Source: Pseudomonadota bacterium (GTDB taxonomy: Bacteria > Pseudomonadota > Alphaproteobacteria > Rhizobiales > Xanthobacteraceae). From it: DNA of 11,921 bases. The stretch is from positions 1 to 11,921 of the forward strand of contig JAEWBW010000095.1 in assembly GCA_023390955.1 (NCBI GenBank), in the 5' to 3' direction. The notes beneath the pieces are model-generated. The model was not told the DNA's origin, did no database searches, and saw nothing but the letters and a program-made list of their open reading frames with translations. Below, in pieces: positions 1-6,227 of the stretch (its first letter is position 1; each line of letters begins with the position of its first letter). The translations under genes were made by a program, and so were the position numbers.

Positions 1-810
1 CTCGCCAAGCGCGATCAGCTCGCGAAGGGCGGCGCGCGCCTTGCGCAACTCCTCAACACCATCTGGCCCACGGCGGCCGAGAGGGTGACGGCCTGCACCG
101 TGACCAAGGTCTGCTATTGCGTCACCGCGGCCAACCAGGACGCCATTACCGCCAATGTCGCACGTGTCAGGCAGACCCTTGCCGACCAGCGCGCCACCGG
201 CAAGATGACCGGCTATCTCAGCATTCCGATCTCCACGCTCGGTGGCGGCTATTACGGCGTGAACCGCGACGTGGCGCAACAGACCAAGGAACGAATCGAA
301 CGGCGCCTTGGTCCGTCCGCGGCGTGGGTCCTCAATCCCGGCGCAGAAGGCAATCTGCCGGAGACCGCGACGGGCGCAGACTACATGTATATGTGGACCC
401 AGATCCTCGAAGGGCGCGGTGGCTATGGCGAGGATCTCGATTTCTTCTATTTCGCCGGGCCGACCGACTTCGCGCAGTTCTTCGCGCTCAACGGCACGGC
501 AGACGCGGACAAGATCGAGGCCTATTTCGATCAGCGCCTCGCATCCGATCCGGACCTCGCGAAGGCGGTGACCGCCGGCAGGCTGAGCAAACGCGGCTTT
601 CGCAATTACTACGCTCTGCGCGCCTCAGTGGCGTTCAGCGCGGGATCGCATGACGAATGGAATATCGTGCAGATCCTCAATCAACGCCGACGCAATTTCG
701 AGCAATTCGGCATCGGCGGCCAGATCGCCGTGTTGTTCGATGGACGCGGCATTACGCCGGGTGATTTCGAGGCCGGAGCAGCCAGCGGGACCGTCGGGAA
801 ATGCAACTGA
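1..810 (+). CDS. Hypothetical protein, 5'-truncated by the window edge
   Basis: The frame is open from base 1 to the TGA at 808-810, giving at least 269 residues. A GTG at 85 is a possible start, but the 28 codons before it are uninterrupted and use the same GC-rich third positions, so the gene probably begins upstream of the window. I do not recognise the family. The visible protein is soluble-looking, with no membrane segment. It has a Cys-x-Cys (KVCYCV) near the visible N-terminus, an aromatic stretch (YMYMW, then DLDFFYF) in the middle and a C-terminal glycine-rich segment ending in a Cys. The downstream neighbour, the lipoprotein gene, is convergent with a gap of only 36 bp. No function is proposed. 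I am confident that it is coding because of its length and codon bias. Confidence 0.75.
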   Translation, partial: LAKRDQLAKGGARLAQLLNTIWPTAAERVTACTVTKVCYCVTAANQDAITANVARVRQTLADQRATGKMTGYLSIPISTLGGGYYGVNRDVAQQTKERIERRLGPSAAWVLNPGAEGNLPETATGADYMYMWTQILEGRGGYGEDLDFFYFAGPTDFAQFFALNGTADADKIEAYFDQRLASDPDLAKAVTAGRLSKRGFRNYYALRASVAFSAGSHDEWNIVQILNQRRRNFEQFGIGGQIAVLFDGRGITPGDFEAGAASGTVGKCN

Positions 811-846
811 CGTTCTCGATCGGGCGCCGGCCGGTTGGCCGACCCA

Positions 847-1155
847 TCACTTCTCGACCGCGAACGCCAGCACGATCTTGTCCGGCGTCTGCTTGAAATC
901 CTTGATGACGATCTCGCGAACGAGGCCTGCGAGGTCGCTCAGTGGCTTGTCCTGGTAGAGGCGCGGGAATTGGACCGTCACATTCGTCAGGCGGCCATTG
1001 TGCCAGTTGAAGGCGACTTCCGGCTTCACGCCGGTCGATTGCTCCACGTCGGTCTCTACCGCCTTGACGTATGCGAGCCCGTTCTTCACGGCGTCCACCA
1101 TGCCGCAACCCGCGAGCATCATTGCCAGGACAAGCAGCGGCACAAATCTCGACAT
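847..1155 (-). CDS. Small uncharacterised lipoprotein
   Basis: This encodes 102 residues. The N-terminus MSRFVPLLVLAMMLAGC is a lipoprotein signal peptide with lipobox LAGC; Cys17 would be lipidated and the mature protein of about 86 residues anchored to a membrane facing the periplasm. The mature part has no recognisable domain; it contains a helix-like segment followed by alternating hydrophobic residues typical of small alpha/beta folds. In-frame starts also exist at 1170 (GTG) and 1164 (ATG). I chose 1155 because GGTGGGA lies 9 nt upstream and the signal peptide then begins with a normal short basic n-region. The ribosome-binding site falls inside a perfect inverted repeat (see 1162-1190). 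It is followed on the same strand by nothing in the window, since its 3' neighbour is convergent. Function is unknown. Confidence 0.75.
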   Translation of the reverse strand: MSRFVPLLVLAMMLAGCGMVDAVKNGLAYVKAVETDVEQSTGVKPEVAFNWHNGRLTNVTVQFPRLYQDKPLSDLAGLVREIVIKDFKQTPDKIVLAFAVEK

Positions 1156-1161
1156 GAAAAG

Positions 1162-1190
1162 CATTCCCACCGGTGATGATTGTGGGAATG
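1162..1190 (-). promoter_or_regulatory. Perfect 9-bp inverted repeat covering the lipoprotein ribosome-binding site
   Basis: CATTCCCAC (1162-1170) and GTGGGAATG (1182-1190) are perfect inverted repeats separated by 11 nt. On the minus-strand mRNA the 3' arm contains most of the GGTGGGA Shine-Dalgarno-like sequence that lies 9 nt before the ATG at 1155. If the hairpin forms, it would hide the site. This may be translational control; alternatively the palindrome could be a DNA operator. The repeat is seen directly, while the role is inference. Confidence 0.5.
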
Positions 1191-1226
1191 ATCGGCGACG
1201 GGGCGGCTCCAGTCAACGGACGGCTG

Positions 1227-1248
1227 CGCGCGAGATCAGATTCGCGCG
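1227..1248 (-). terminator. GC-rich hairpin after the 1262-1636 gene
   Basis: CGCGCGA (1227-1233) and TCGCGCG (1242-1248) form a 7-bp stem with an 8-nt loop, 14 nt beyond the stop codon of the minus-strand gene at 1262. There is no T-tract after it, so it is at best a weak or Rho-assisted terminator, or an mRNA 3'-end stabiliser. Confidence 0.3.
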
Positions 1249-1261
1249 ACAGCAACTGCGA

Positions 1262-1636
1262 TCACGGCGCGATCCAGCGCTGCACCGCCTCGGCGGTGTC
1301 GGCGGGCGTGGTGTTGAAGCAGATCGCGGCGTCCGGCGCGAGGCTGTGAACGAGGTTGAGCACCTTCTCGAACAGCACGAGGCGCTCCTTCGGCTCACGC
1401 AGGCCGGCGCCGATCACGACGCAGTGAAACGTCTGCTCGCGCAGCGCGGCCGCAACGCTGGCCTCGGCCGTCGCATCGGGATCGATCAGGCAGCTCGTCA
1501 CCTCGTAGCCGAGGTCGGCAAGGCGCACAAGCTGCGCCTCGATGTAGTTGCGCACGAGCTCCGGCGTCAGCTGCGGGAATCCGCTGTAGTCGGCCTGGCC
1601 GGGTTCGATGCCGATCGCGAGCACATGCTTTGCCAT
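1262..1636 (-). CDS. Conserved hypothetical alpha/beta protein
   Basis: This encodes 124 residues beginning MAKHVLAIGIEP. The frame stays open to 1729 upstream, but I chose the ATG at 1636 because a GAGAG motif lies about 9 nt before it and the extension is Arg/Pro-rich with no beta-strand start. The longer frame would also overlap the strong promoter on the other strand. The pattern of a short beta-strand (HVLAIGI), helices, a second strand (CVVIGAGL, roughly residues 72-79) and a third (AAICFNT, about 103-109) suggests a three-layer Rossmann- or flavodoxin-like fold. The GAGL turn after the second strand could contact a phosphate. There are no signal peptide or membrane segments. It resembles uncharacterised conserved proteins of soil bacteria; I cannot assign a reaction. 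It may be co-transcribed with the lipoprotein about 106 bp downstream, although hairpins lie between. Confidence 0.7.
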   Translation of the reverse strand: MAKHVLAIGIEPGQADYSGFPQLTPELVRNYIEAQLVRLADLGYEVTSCLIDPDATAEASVAAALREQTFHCVVIGAGLREPKERLVLFEKVLNLVHSLAPDAAICFNTTPADTAEAVQRWIAP

Positions 1637-1722
1637 TGGAACGCTCTCAATGAAATCATCGAGGTAGCCAACGTTCACGCCGTTTCGCCGTTCCTGCGGA
1701 AGAGGGCCCGGCCGTCGCCTGC

Positions 1723-1752
1723 TTGACAAAATGTCGCGGCGCTACTTATAGT
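1723..1752 (+). promoter_or_regulatory. Sigma70-like promoter for the 2004-2747 gene
   Basis: A perfect -35 hexamer TTGACA (1723-1728) is followed after 18 bp by TATAGT (1747-1752), which matches the -10 consensus at five of six positions; TTATAG one base earlier would give a 17-bp spacer. This stands out in GC-rich DNA. Transcription would start near 1759, leaving an untranslated leader of about 245 nt before the ATG at 2004. Confidence 0.6.
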
Positions 1753-1818
1753 CGTGCATTCAGATGTCACTACCGCATGCAATTTTTCGGCATGAATTGT
1801 CGGCGCTACACGCGCCAA

Positions 1819-1942
1819 GCGAAGCGGATCGGCTTCGCCACGGGGACTGAAGCGTCCCCCAAACATCAGACAGACGGCACATACATGACCGGCGGTGCAC
1901 TGTCACAGAAGCCTGAATCCGATTCCGGACGGAAGGTCCGGA
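1819..1942 (+). promoter_or_regulatory. Structured 5' leader with three perfect hairpins
   Basis: Three perfect stem-loops lie between the 1723 promoter and the 2004 gene. They are GCGAAGC/GCTTCGC (1819-1825, 1832-1838; 6-nt loop), GGGGAC/GTCCCC (1842-1847, 1854-1859; 6-nt loop) and TCCGGAC/GTCCGGA (1924-1930, 1936-1942; 5-nt loop). None has a T-tract, so simple termination is not indicated. I do not recognise a known riboswitch or small-RNA family. The region of about 370 bp between the genes (1637-2003) holds nothing else clear, apart from an ATG at 1885 whose frame overlaps the next gene and lacks a ribosome-binding site. Confidence 0.45.
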
Positions 1943-2003
1943 CGATCGCAACTTCGCCAGCGAACTTCACTCAAGGCAACACAGCCGCTTCGTGGAGGAG
2001 CAC

Positions 2004-2747
2004 ATGGTCAAGATCATCAGAGCCGCAGCCTTCAATCAGGGGAAATTCCCCACCATCGCATGCATCAATCTCGCCACGACGCCGCTCGGCGTCGACCTGA
2101 CCAAGCTGGTCGCCGCGCTGAACAAGCAGCTCGAGCGCGACTTCGTTCCGGTGTGGGGATATCCCGCCAAGCTGTATGTCACCAAGAAGGCCAAGCCCGA
2201 CGAATGGCAGATCGTCTTCCTCGACGATGCCGACGAGGCCAACGCGCTCGGCTATCACGACCTCACCAAGAACGGGCAGCCGGTCTCGAAGGTGTTCGTC
2301 AAGACCACGATCGGCGCCGGCGAGAAGGTCAGCGTCACCGCGTCCCACGAGCTGCTGGAAATGCTGATCGATCCCGCCGCCCAGCTCTGGGCACAGCATG
2401 ATGACGGCAAGTTCTACGCCTACGAGATGTGCGACGCGGTGGAGGAAGAGACCTATGCGATCGACGGGATCGAGGTCAGCGATTTCGTCTACCCCGCGTT
2501 CTTCGAATCCTTTCACAAGCCGGGCTCGGTGCGGTTCGACCATCTCAAGAAGGTCAACCGCCCATTCCAGACCTTGAAGAACGGTTATCAGATCGTGAGC
2601 GACGGAAAGTCCATCGGCGAGATCCACGGCTCGCGCACGAAGGCGCGCCACTTCACCACCGTCGAGAACCGGACGATGCACCGGAGCGAATATCGCAAGG
2701 AGATGACGACGATGGCCAAGGCGCGCCGCACGCCGCGCGCCGCGTAA
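2004..2747 (+). CDS. Putative zincin-like protein with HELLE motif
   Basis: This encodes 247 residues. A GTG at 1992 is in frame, but GGAGGAG ends 3 nt before the ATG at 2004 and is a textbook ribosome-binding site for it, so 2004 is chosen. The centre holds ASHELLEMLIDP with His115, Glu116 and Glu119. It is followed by YAYEMCDAVE (about 138-147) and SDFVYPAFF (about 159-167), a series of acidic and aromatic blocks I associate with an uncharacterised family. His-Glu followed by an acidic residue three positions on recalls HExxH/HExxE zinc peptidases, where His binds metal and Glu activates water; the third ligand could be Glu141 or Asp144. There is no signal peptide or membrane segment, so it is probably cytoplasmic. 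The C-terminal tail is very basic (KARRTPR). It stands alone behind its own promoter and long leader. Metallopeptidase activity is inference and not established. Confidence 0.8.
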   Translation: MVKIIRAAAFNQGKFPTIACINLATTPLGVDLTKLVAALNKQLERDFVPVWGYPAKLYVTKKAKPDEWQIVFLDDADEANALGYHDLTKNGQPVSKVFVKTTIGAGEKVSVTASHELLEMLIDPAAQLWAQHDDGKFYAYEMCDAVEEETYAIDGIEVSDFVYPAFFESFHKPGSVRFDHLKKVNRPFQTLKNGYQIVSDGKSIGEIHGSRTKARHFTTVENRTMHRSEYRKEMTTMAKARRTPRAA

Positions 2748-2770
2748 CGCTCTCGCCCATGCAAGGAGAT

Positions 2771-2794
2771 AGCCGCTGGCCTCGGCCGGCGGCT
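2771..2794. terminator. Strong hairpin between convergent genes
   Basis: AGCCGCTGGCC (2771-2781) and GGCCGGCGGCT (2784-2794) pair over 11 positions with one G-T wobble. The hairpin starts 24 nt after the stop of the 2004-2747 gene and lies between two converging transcripts. It has no T-run on either strand, so it is called a terminator by position and stem strength only. Confidence 0.4.
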
Positions 2795-2878
2795 AAAGCG
2801 CGATGAGATCATCGCGCCTTAGCTGTTGTCTGCGCATGATCTTGCCGGAAAACCGCTGCACACTTTTCCGGATCATGC
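2795..2878. repeat. Bradyrhizobium-type dispersed palindromic repeat
   Basis: The element has two palindromes. The first is GCGCGATGA/TCATCGCGC (2798-2806, 2809-2817). The second pairs GCATGATC and CCGGAAAA (2834-2841, 2845-2852) with TTTTCCGG and GATCATGC (2864-2871, 2871-2878); the left arm carries a short bulge. I recognise this arrangement from memory as a common short repeat in Bradyrhizobium-group genomes, usually intergenic. Its right end abuts the stop codon of the minus-strand gene at 2879, so it may serve as the 3' end of that operon's mRNA. No second copy occurs in this window. Confidence 0.6.
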
Positions 2879-3586
2879 TTATTGCCGCAGCATGATCAGG
2901 GGATCGGCCGTGTCGGGGACGCGGCGCCATTGCGCGTTGTCGTCAGCCTCGAACTGCCAGGTATCGCCCGCCTTCGACATCAGGATGATCTGGCCGCGCT
3001 CGAGCCGCCACTGCGTCGGATTGAACTGCGCGATCGCGGGGTCGCATTTCGGCTTGAGGAAGACCTGGAAATTGTCCGGGCCCGCTTCGGTGTTGGTCAG
3101 CGTCAGGCCGCAGACCGGCTGTCCGTTCCGGCGCACCATGGCCCAGTCGCCGATCATCTGATCCATGGACTTGGCCATCGCGCGCGCTGCGGCGAGATCC
3201 TGCAGGATGTAGACGCCCTCGCCCTGGCGCAGGCCTTCGAAGATGCCGGCTTCGACCTCGGTGAAGTCGATCACGGACTCACCGGTTGCGTCCTGGAGAC
3301 GCACGATGTCGAGGCCCTTGATGCTCCAGGTGGCGATGTCCTTGGTGAAGGGCAGCGCCGTTTTGCAGGCCGGATCGAGATCGAGCTTGAGGGCCTGGCC
3401 GGCCGCATCGCCCTTGAGCGTCAGGACGCAGGTCTTGCCGCGCTCGGTGGTCGACAGCTCCCACTGCCCGATCATGTTCTTCTTCAGGCTGGCGGCATCC
3501 TGCGCCTGCGCAGGACCGATCTGAGCAAGGCCGATCGCGGCGGCACAGGCCGCGATCGCGATTGCAAAGATCCGGCGCGCGGTCAT
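2879..3586 (-). CDS. Exported protein with two Inh/AprI-like protease inhibitor domains
   Basis: This encodes 235 residues. A Sec signal peptide (about 1-29, cleavage after AQA) directs it to the periplasm. The mature protein contains two similar units. The first (about 40-127) begins GQWELS, with Cys53 and Cys74 and a later Trp87; the second (about 146-235) begins GDWAMV, with Cys159, Cys181, Trp193 and Trp220. This fits the Inh/AprI/Omp19 beta-barrel inhibitor fold, in which one disulfide links the two cysteines and the N-terminal strand plugs a metalloprotease active site. Family members normally carry one domain of about 100 residues, so the duplication is unusual. The ATG overlaps the stop of the dehydrogenase gene (TGATG), implying translational coupling. 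No serralysin-type protease lies in the window. The family call is from pattern, and inhibitory function is inference. Confidence 0.75.
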   Translation of the reverse strand: MTARRIFAIAIAACAAAIGLAQIGPAQAQDAASLKKNMIGQWELSTTERGKTCVLTLKGDAAGQALKLDLDPACKTALPFTKDIATWSIKGLDIVRLQDATGESVIDFTEVEAGIFEGLRQGEGVYILQDLAAARAMAKSMDQMIGDWAMVRRNGQPVCGLTLTNTEAGPDNFQVFLKPKCDPAIAQFNPTQWRLERGQIILMSKAGDTWQFEADDNAQWRRVPDTADPLIMLRQ

Positions 3587-4575
3587 CAGCGGCTCTTCAC
3601 CGGCGTTTCAGCAACCGGCGTCAGCGGCGGCTTGCCGGCGAACCAGGCCTTCAGATTGTCGACCACGAGCTGATCCATGGCGTTACGCGTCACCACGGAG
3701 GCCGAACCGATATGCGGAAGCAGAATAACGTTCTGCATGGTCTTGAGCTCGTCCGGCACGTTGGGCTCGGCGGCGAACACGTCGAGGCCCGCGGCCAAAA
3801 TCGTTCCGGACTTGAGCGCCTGCACCAGCGCCGGCTCGTCGACGACGGAGCCGCGCGCCACGTTGACCAGCACGCCGCGCGGGCCGAGCGCCTTCAGCAC
3901 CTCGGCATTGATCATCTTGTTGGTGCTGGCGCCGCCGGGCACGATCACCATCAGCGTATCGACCGCCTTCGCCATCTCGATCAGGTCGGGATAGTGCTTG
4001 TAGGACACGTCCTTGGACGGATTGCGCGAATGATAGACCACCGGCACCAGCGAGGCATCGAGCCGGCGCGCAATCGCCTGGCCGATCCGGCCCATGCCGA
4101 CGATGCCGACCTTGCGATCGCGCAGCGAGCCGACGCTGAGCGGATAGTTCTGGGTCTGCCAGAGGCCGGAGCGGACGTAACGGTCCGCCTTGATGAACTC
4201 GCGCAAGGTGGCGAGCAGCAGGCCCATCGCGACGTCGGCGACCTCTTCGGTCAGCACGTCGGGCGTGTTGGTGACGACGATGTTGTGCTCGCCCGCCCAT
4301 TTGGCGTCGATATGGTCGTAGCCGACGCCAAAGCTCGCCACCATCTCGAGCTTCGGCAGCCGCGACAGGGAATCCTTGTCGGCCCGCACGGTGTGATAGG
4401 TCACCGCGCAGCCGCGGATTTTCTCCCGCACCGCCGGCGTCAGCCGGTCGAGATCGCCATGCGTCTCCGCCTTGTGAACGACGAAATGATCGGAGAAGCC
4501 GTTTTCCAGGATCGGCCGCGACGGCCCGTAGATCAGGAGATCGATCTTCTCGGATGAAATCGAACCGGCGGTCAT
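3586..4575 (-). CDS. D-2-hydroxyacid dehydrogenase (hydroxypyruvate/glyoxylate reductase type)
   Basis: This encodes 329 residues, the usual family length. It would interconvert a 2-oxoacid and a D-2-hydroxyacid with NAD(P)H in the cytoplasm. Features in order: the substrate-loop motif SFGVGYDHID (81-90); the Rossmann motif G160-x-G162-x-x-G165; the catalytic trio Arg241 (in NVARGS), Glu270 (in AEP) and His288 (in PHIG). After the second Rossmann strand comes HSRNPSK, with Ser183-Arg184 where NAD enzymes usually have Asp; this favours NADPH, as in glyoxylate/hydroxypyruvate reductases. The start at 4575 overlaps the permease stop (TGATG), and its own stop overlaps the inhibitor gene's ATG. 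It is therefore the fourth gene of the transporter operon and may act on a product of the imported compound. The family is certain, the substrate is not. Confidence 0.92.
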   Translation of the reverse strand: MTAGSISSEKIDLLIYGPSRPILENGFSDHFVVHKAETHGDLDRLTPAVREKIRGCAVTYHTVRADKDSLSRLPKLEMVASFGVGYDHIDAKWAGEHNIVVTNTPDVLTEEVADVAMGLLLATLREFIKADRYVRSGLWQTQNYPLSVGSLRDRKVGIVGMGRIGQAIARRLDASLVPVVYHSRNPSKDVSYKHYPDLIEMAKAVDTLMVIVPGGASTNKMINAEVLKALGPRGVLVNVARGSVVDEPALVQALKSGTILAAGLDVFAAEPNVPDELKTMQNVILLPHIGSASVVTRNAMDQLVVDNLKAWFAGKPPLTPVAETPVKSR

Positions 4576-5393
4576 CAGTTTTCCTTTCCAAGCGCGCTTT
4601 CATGCCAGCGGCGCAGTACCAGATGCGAAATTAGCGCCAGCAGCCCATAGATGACAATCCCGGCCAATGACAGCAAAACCAGCGCCGCGAACATGCGGGG
4701 TATGTTGAGGCGATAGCCGGATTCGGCGATCCGGTAGGCCAGCCCCGATCCGGCGCCGGCCGTGCCGGCCGCGATCTCGGCAACCACGGCGCCGATCAGC
4801 GACAGGCCGCCGGCGATGCGCAGGCCGCCCAGGATATAGGGCAGTGCCGATGGCAGTTTCAGCAGACGCAGGGTCTGCAAGCGCGTGGCGCCGTAGAGAT
4901 GGAACAGGCCGGCGAGGTTGCGATCGACCGAGTTCAAGCCGAGCGTGGTGTTCGACAGCACCGGGAAGAAGGCGACGATGAAGGCGCAGACCACGACCGC
5001 GGTCTCCTGGTCCAGATAGATCAGGAGCAGCGGTGCGATCGCGATCACCGGCGTCACCTGCAGCACGACCGCGTAGGGGAACAGCGAGTATTCGACCCAT
5101 TTCGACACATTGAACAGGAACGCCAGCGCGATGCCGCCGATGCTGGCCGCGATGAAACCTTCGAGCGTAGTCAGCAGCGTGGCGGCGAGCGATCGCGACA
5201 GCACGTCCCAGTCGTTGACCAGGCTGGTGAGCACCGCAGACGGCGCCGGCAGCACATAAGGCGGGATCTGCCAGATCCGGACCACGAGCTCCCAAGTCAG
5301 GATGCCCGCGGCGAACACGACGGCCGGCAGCGCGTAGCGCACGATGCGAAGCGCGCCGTTGCCCGATGACGTCGCGGCCGGTTCTGCACTCAT
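4575..5393 (-). CDS. ABC transporter permease (SsuC/TauC/ThiX type)
   Basis: This encodes 272 residues and is the inner-membrane channel subunit of the importer. I chose the ATG at 5393 because it overlaps the ATPase stop as ATGA; the longer open frame upstream lies inside the ATPase gene. Hydrophobic segments are visible at about 20-40, 73-95, 103-125, 131-150, 193-212 and 236-260, giving the roughly six-helix topology of the BPD_transp_1 family. The cytoplasmic coupling loop FHLYGATRLQTLRLLKLPSA (about 164-183) corresponds to the EAA motif that docks on the ATPase. Homologues move sulfonates, taurine, nitrate, thiamin pyrimidine precursors or riboflavin, so sequence alone does not fix the substrate. 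It is translationally coupled to the genes on both sides. Confidence 0.9.
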   Translation of the reverse strand: MSAEPAATSSGNGALRIVRYALPAVVFAAGILTWELVVRIWQIPPYVLPAPSAVLTSLVNDWDVLSRSLAATLLTTLEGFIAASIGGIALAFLFNVSKWVEYSLFPYAVVLQVTPVIAIAPLLLIYLDQETAVVVCAFIVAFFPVLSNTTLGLNSVDRNLAGLFHLYGATRLQTLRLLKLPSALPYILGGLRIAGGLSLIGAVVAEIAAGTAGAGSGLAYRIAESGYRLNIPRMFAALVLLSLAGIVIYGLLALISHLVLRRWHESALGKEN

Positions 5394-6205
5394 AGCACCG
5401 ACTGCCCGGAATAAGAGGGCGCCAGCGCGTCCGAGACCCTGCGGCAATAATCGCCGTAAGCGGTCGAGGTGCGAAACGCCTCGCTGCGCGGCTCGACGGT
5501 CTCGATGCGGATGTCGGCCTGCAGGCGGCCGGGCCGTCCCGTCATGACCACGACGCGCTGCGACAAATAGACGGATTCGAACACGGAATGGGTGACGAAG
5601 ATGACGGTCTTGCCCAGCGCACGCCACAGCATCAGCAGATCGTTGTTGAGGCGAAAGCGCGTGATCTCGTCGAGCGCGGCGAACGGTTCGTCCATCAGGA
5701 GAATATCGGGATCGGTGACGAGCGCGCGCGCCAGCGACACCCGCATTTTCATGCCGCCGGACAATTCGCGGGGAAAGGCTTTTGCAAAGTCGGCGAGCCC
5801 GACGCTGGCGAGCGCAGCATCGGCGCGCGCAATGGCCTCGTCACCGGCGACGCCCGCAAGCTTCAGCGGCAGCCGCACGTTGTCGCGCACGCTGGCCCAA
5901 GGCATCAAGGTCGGCTCCTGGAATACGAAGCCGATGCCATGCCCGGGCTGCGGCACGCCCTCGTGGCGCGCGACCCGCACCGTTCCCGCGCTCGGCGCAC
6001 TCAGGCCGGCAATGATGCGCAGCGCTGTCGACTTGCCGCATCCGGATGGTCCGAGCAGCGAGATGAACTCGCCCTTGCGCACGGCGAGATCGAACGGTCC
6101 GAGCGCCGCCACGCCGTTGTCATAGGTCTTCGTCACGCCACGCAGGCTGACGGCCAGCGCCGTCAGCCCGGCATCGATCCCGGACGAAGATTTGACATCC
6201 GCCAT
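5390..6205 (-). CDS. ABC transporter ATP-binding protein (SsuB/TauB type)
   Basis: This encodes 271 residues and is the cytoplasmic motor of the importer. All ATPase elements are present: Walker A GPSGCGKST (52-60), the Q-loop Gln96 in VFQEPTLMPW, the signature LSGGM (148-152), Walker B ILLMDEP (168-174) with the D-loop ALDE, and the switch His206 in VTHSVFES. The LMPW after the Q-loop and the MTGRPGR segment (about 221-227) are typical of the nitrate/sulfonate/taurine branch. The ATG at 6205 is 22 nt after the binding-protein stop, with GAAGAAG about 7 nt upstream of it as a ribosome-binding site. The 3' end overlaps the permease start by 4 nt (ATGA). Confidence 0.93.
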   Translation of the reverse strand: MADVKSSSGIDAGLTALAVSLRGVTKTYDNGVAALGPFDLAVRKGEFISLLGPSGCGKSTALRIIAGLSAPSAGTVRVARHEGVPQPGHGIGFVFQEPTLMPWASVRDNVRLPLKLAGVAGDEAIARADAALASVGLADFAKAFPRELSGGMKMRVSLARALVTDPDILLMDEPFAALDEITRFRLNNDLLMLWRALGKTVIFVTHSVFESVYLSQRVVVMTGRPGRLQADIRIETVEPRSEAFRTSTAYGDYCRRVSDALAPSYSGQSVL

Positions 6206-6227
6206 GGCCAGGCTTCTTCGCGCCGCG

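Noticed and set aside
828..841. CGGCC/GGCCG hairpin between the first two convergent genes
   Set aside because: A 5-bp stem with no T-tract is expected by chance in GC-rich DNA.
1885..2100. ATG-started frame in the leader overlapping the 2004 gene
   Set aside because: It has no ribosome-binding site, overlaps the next gene out of frame, and its codons are atypical; an upstream regulatory ORF cannot be excluded but is not supported.
3562..4557. Long plus-strand open frame (331 codons) opposite the dehydrogenase
   Set aside because: It mirrors the dehydrogenase codons and has no recognisable domain.
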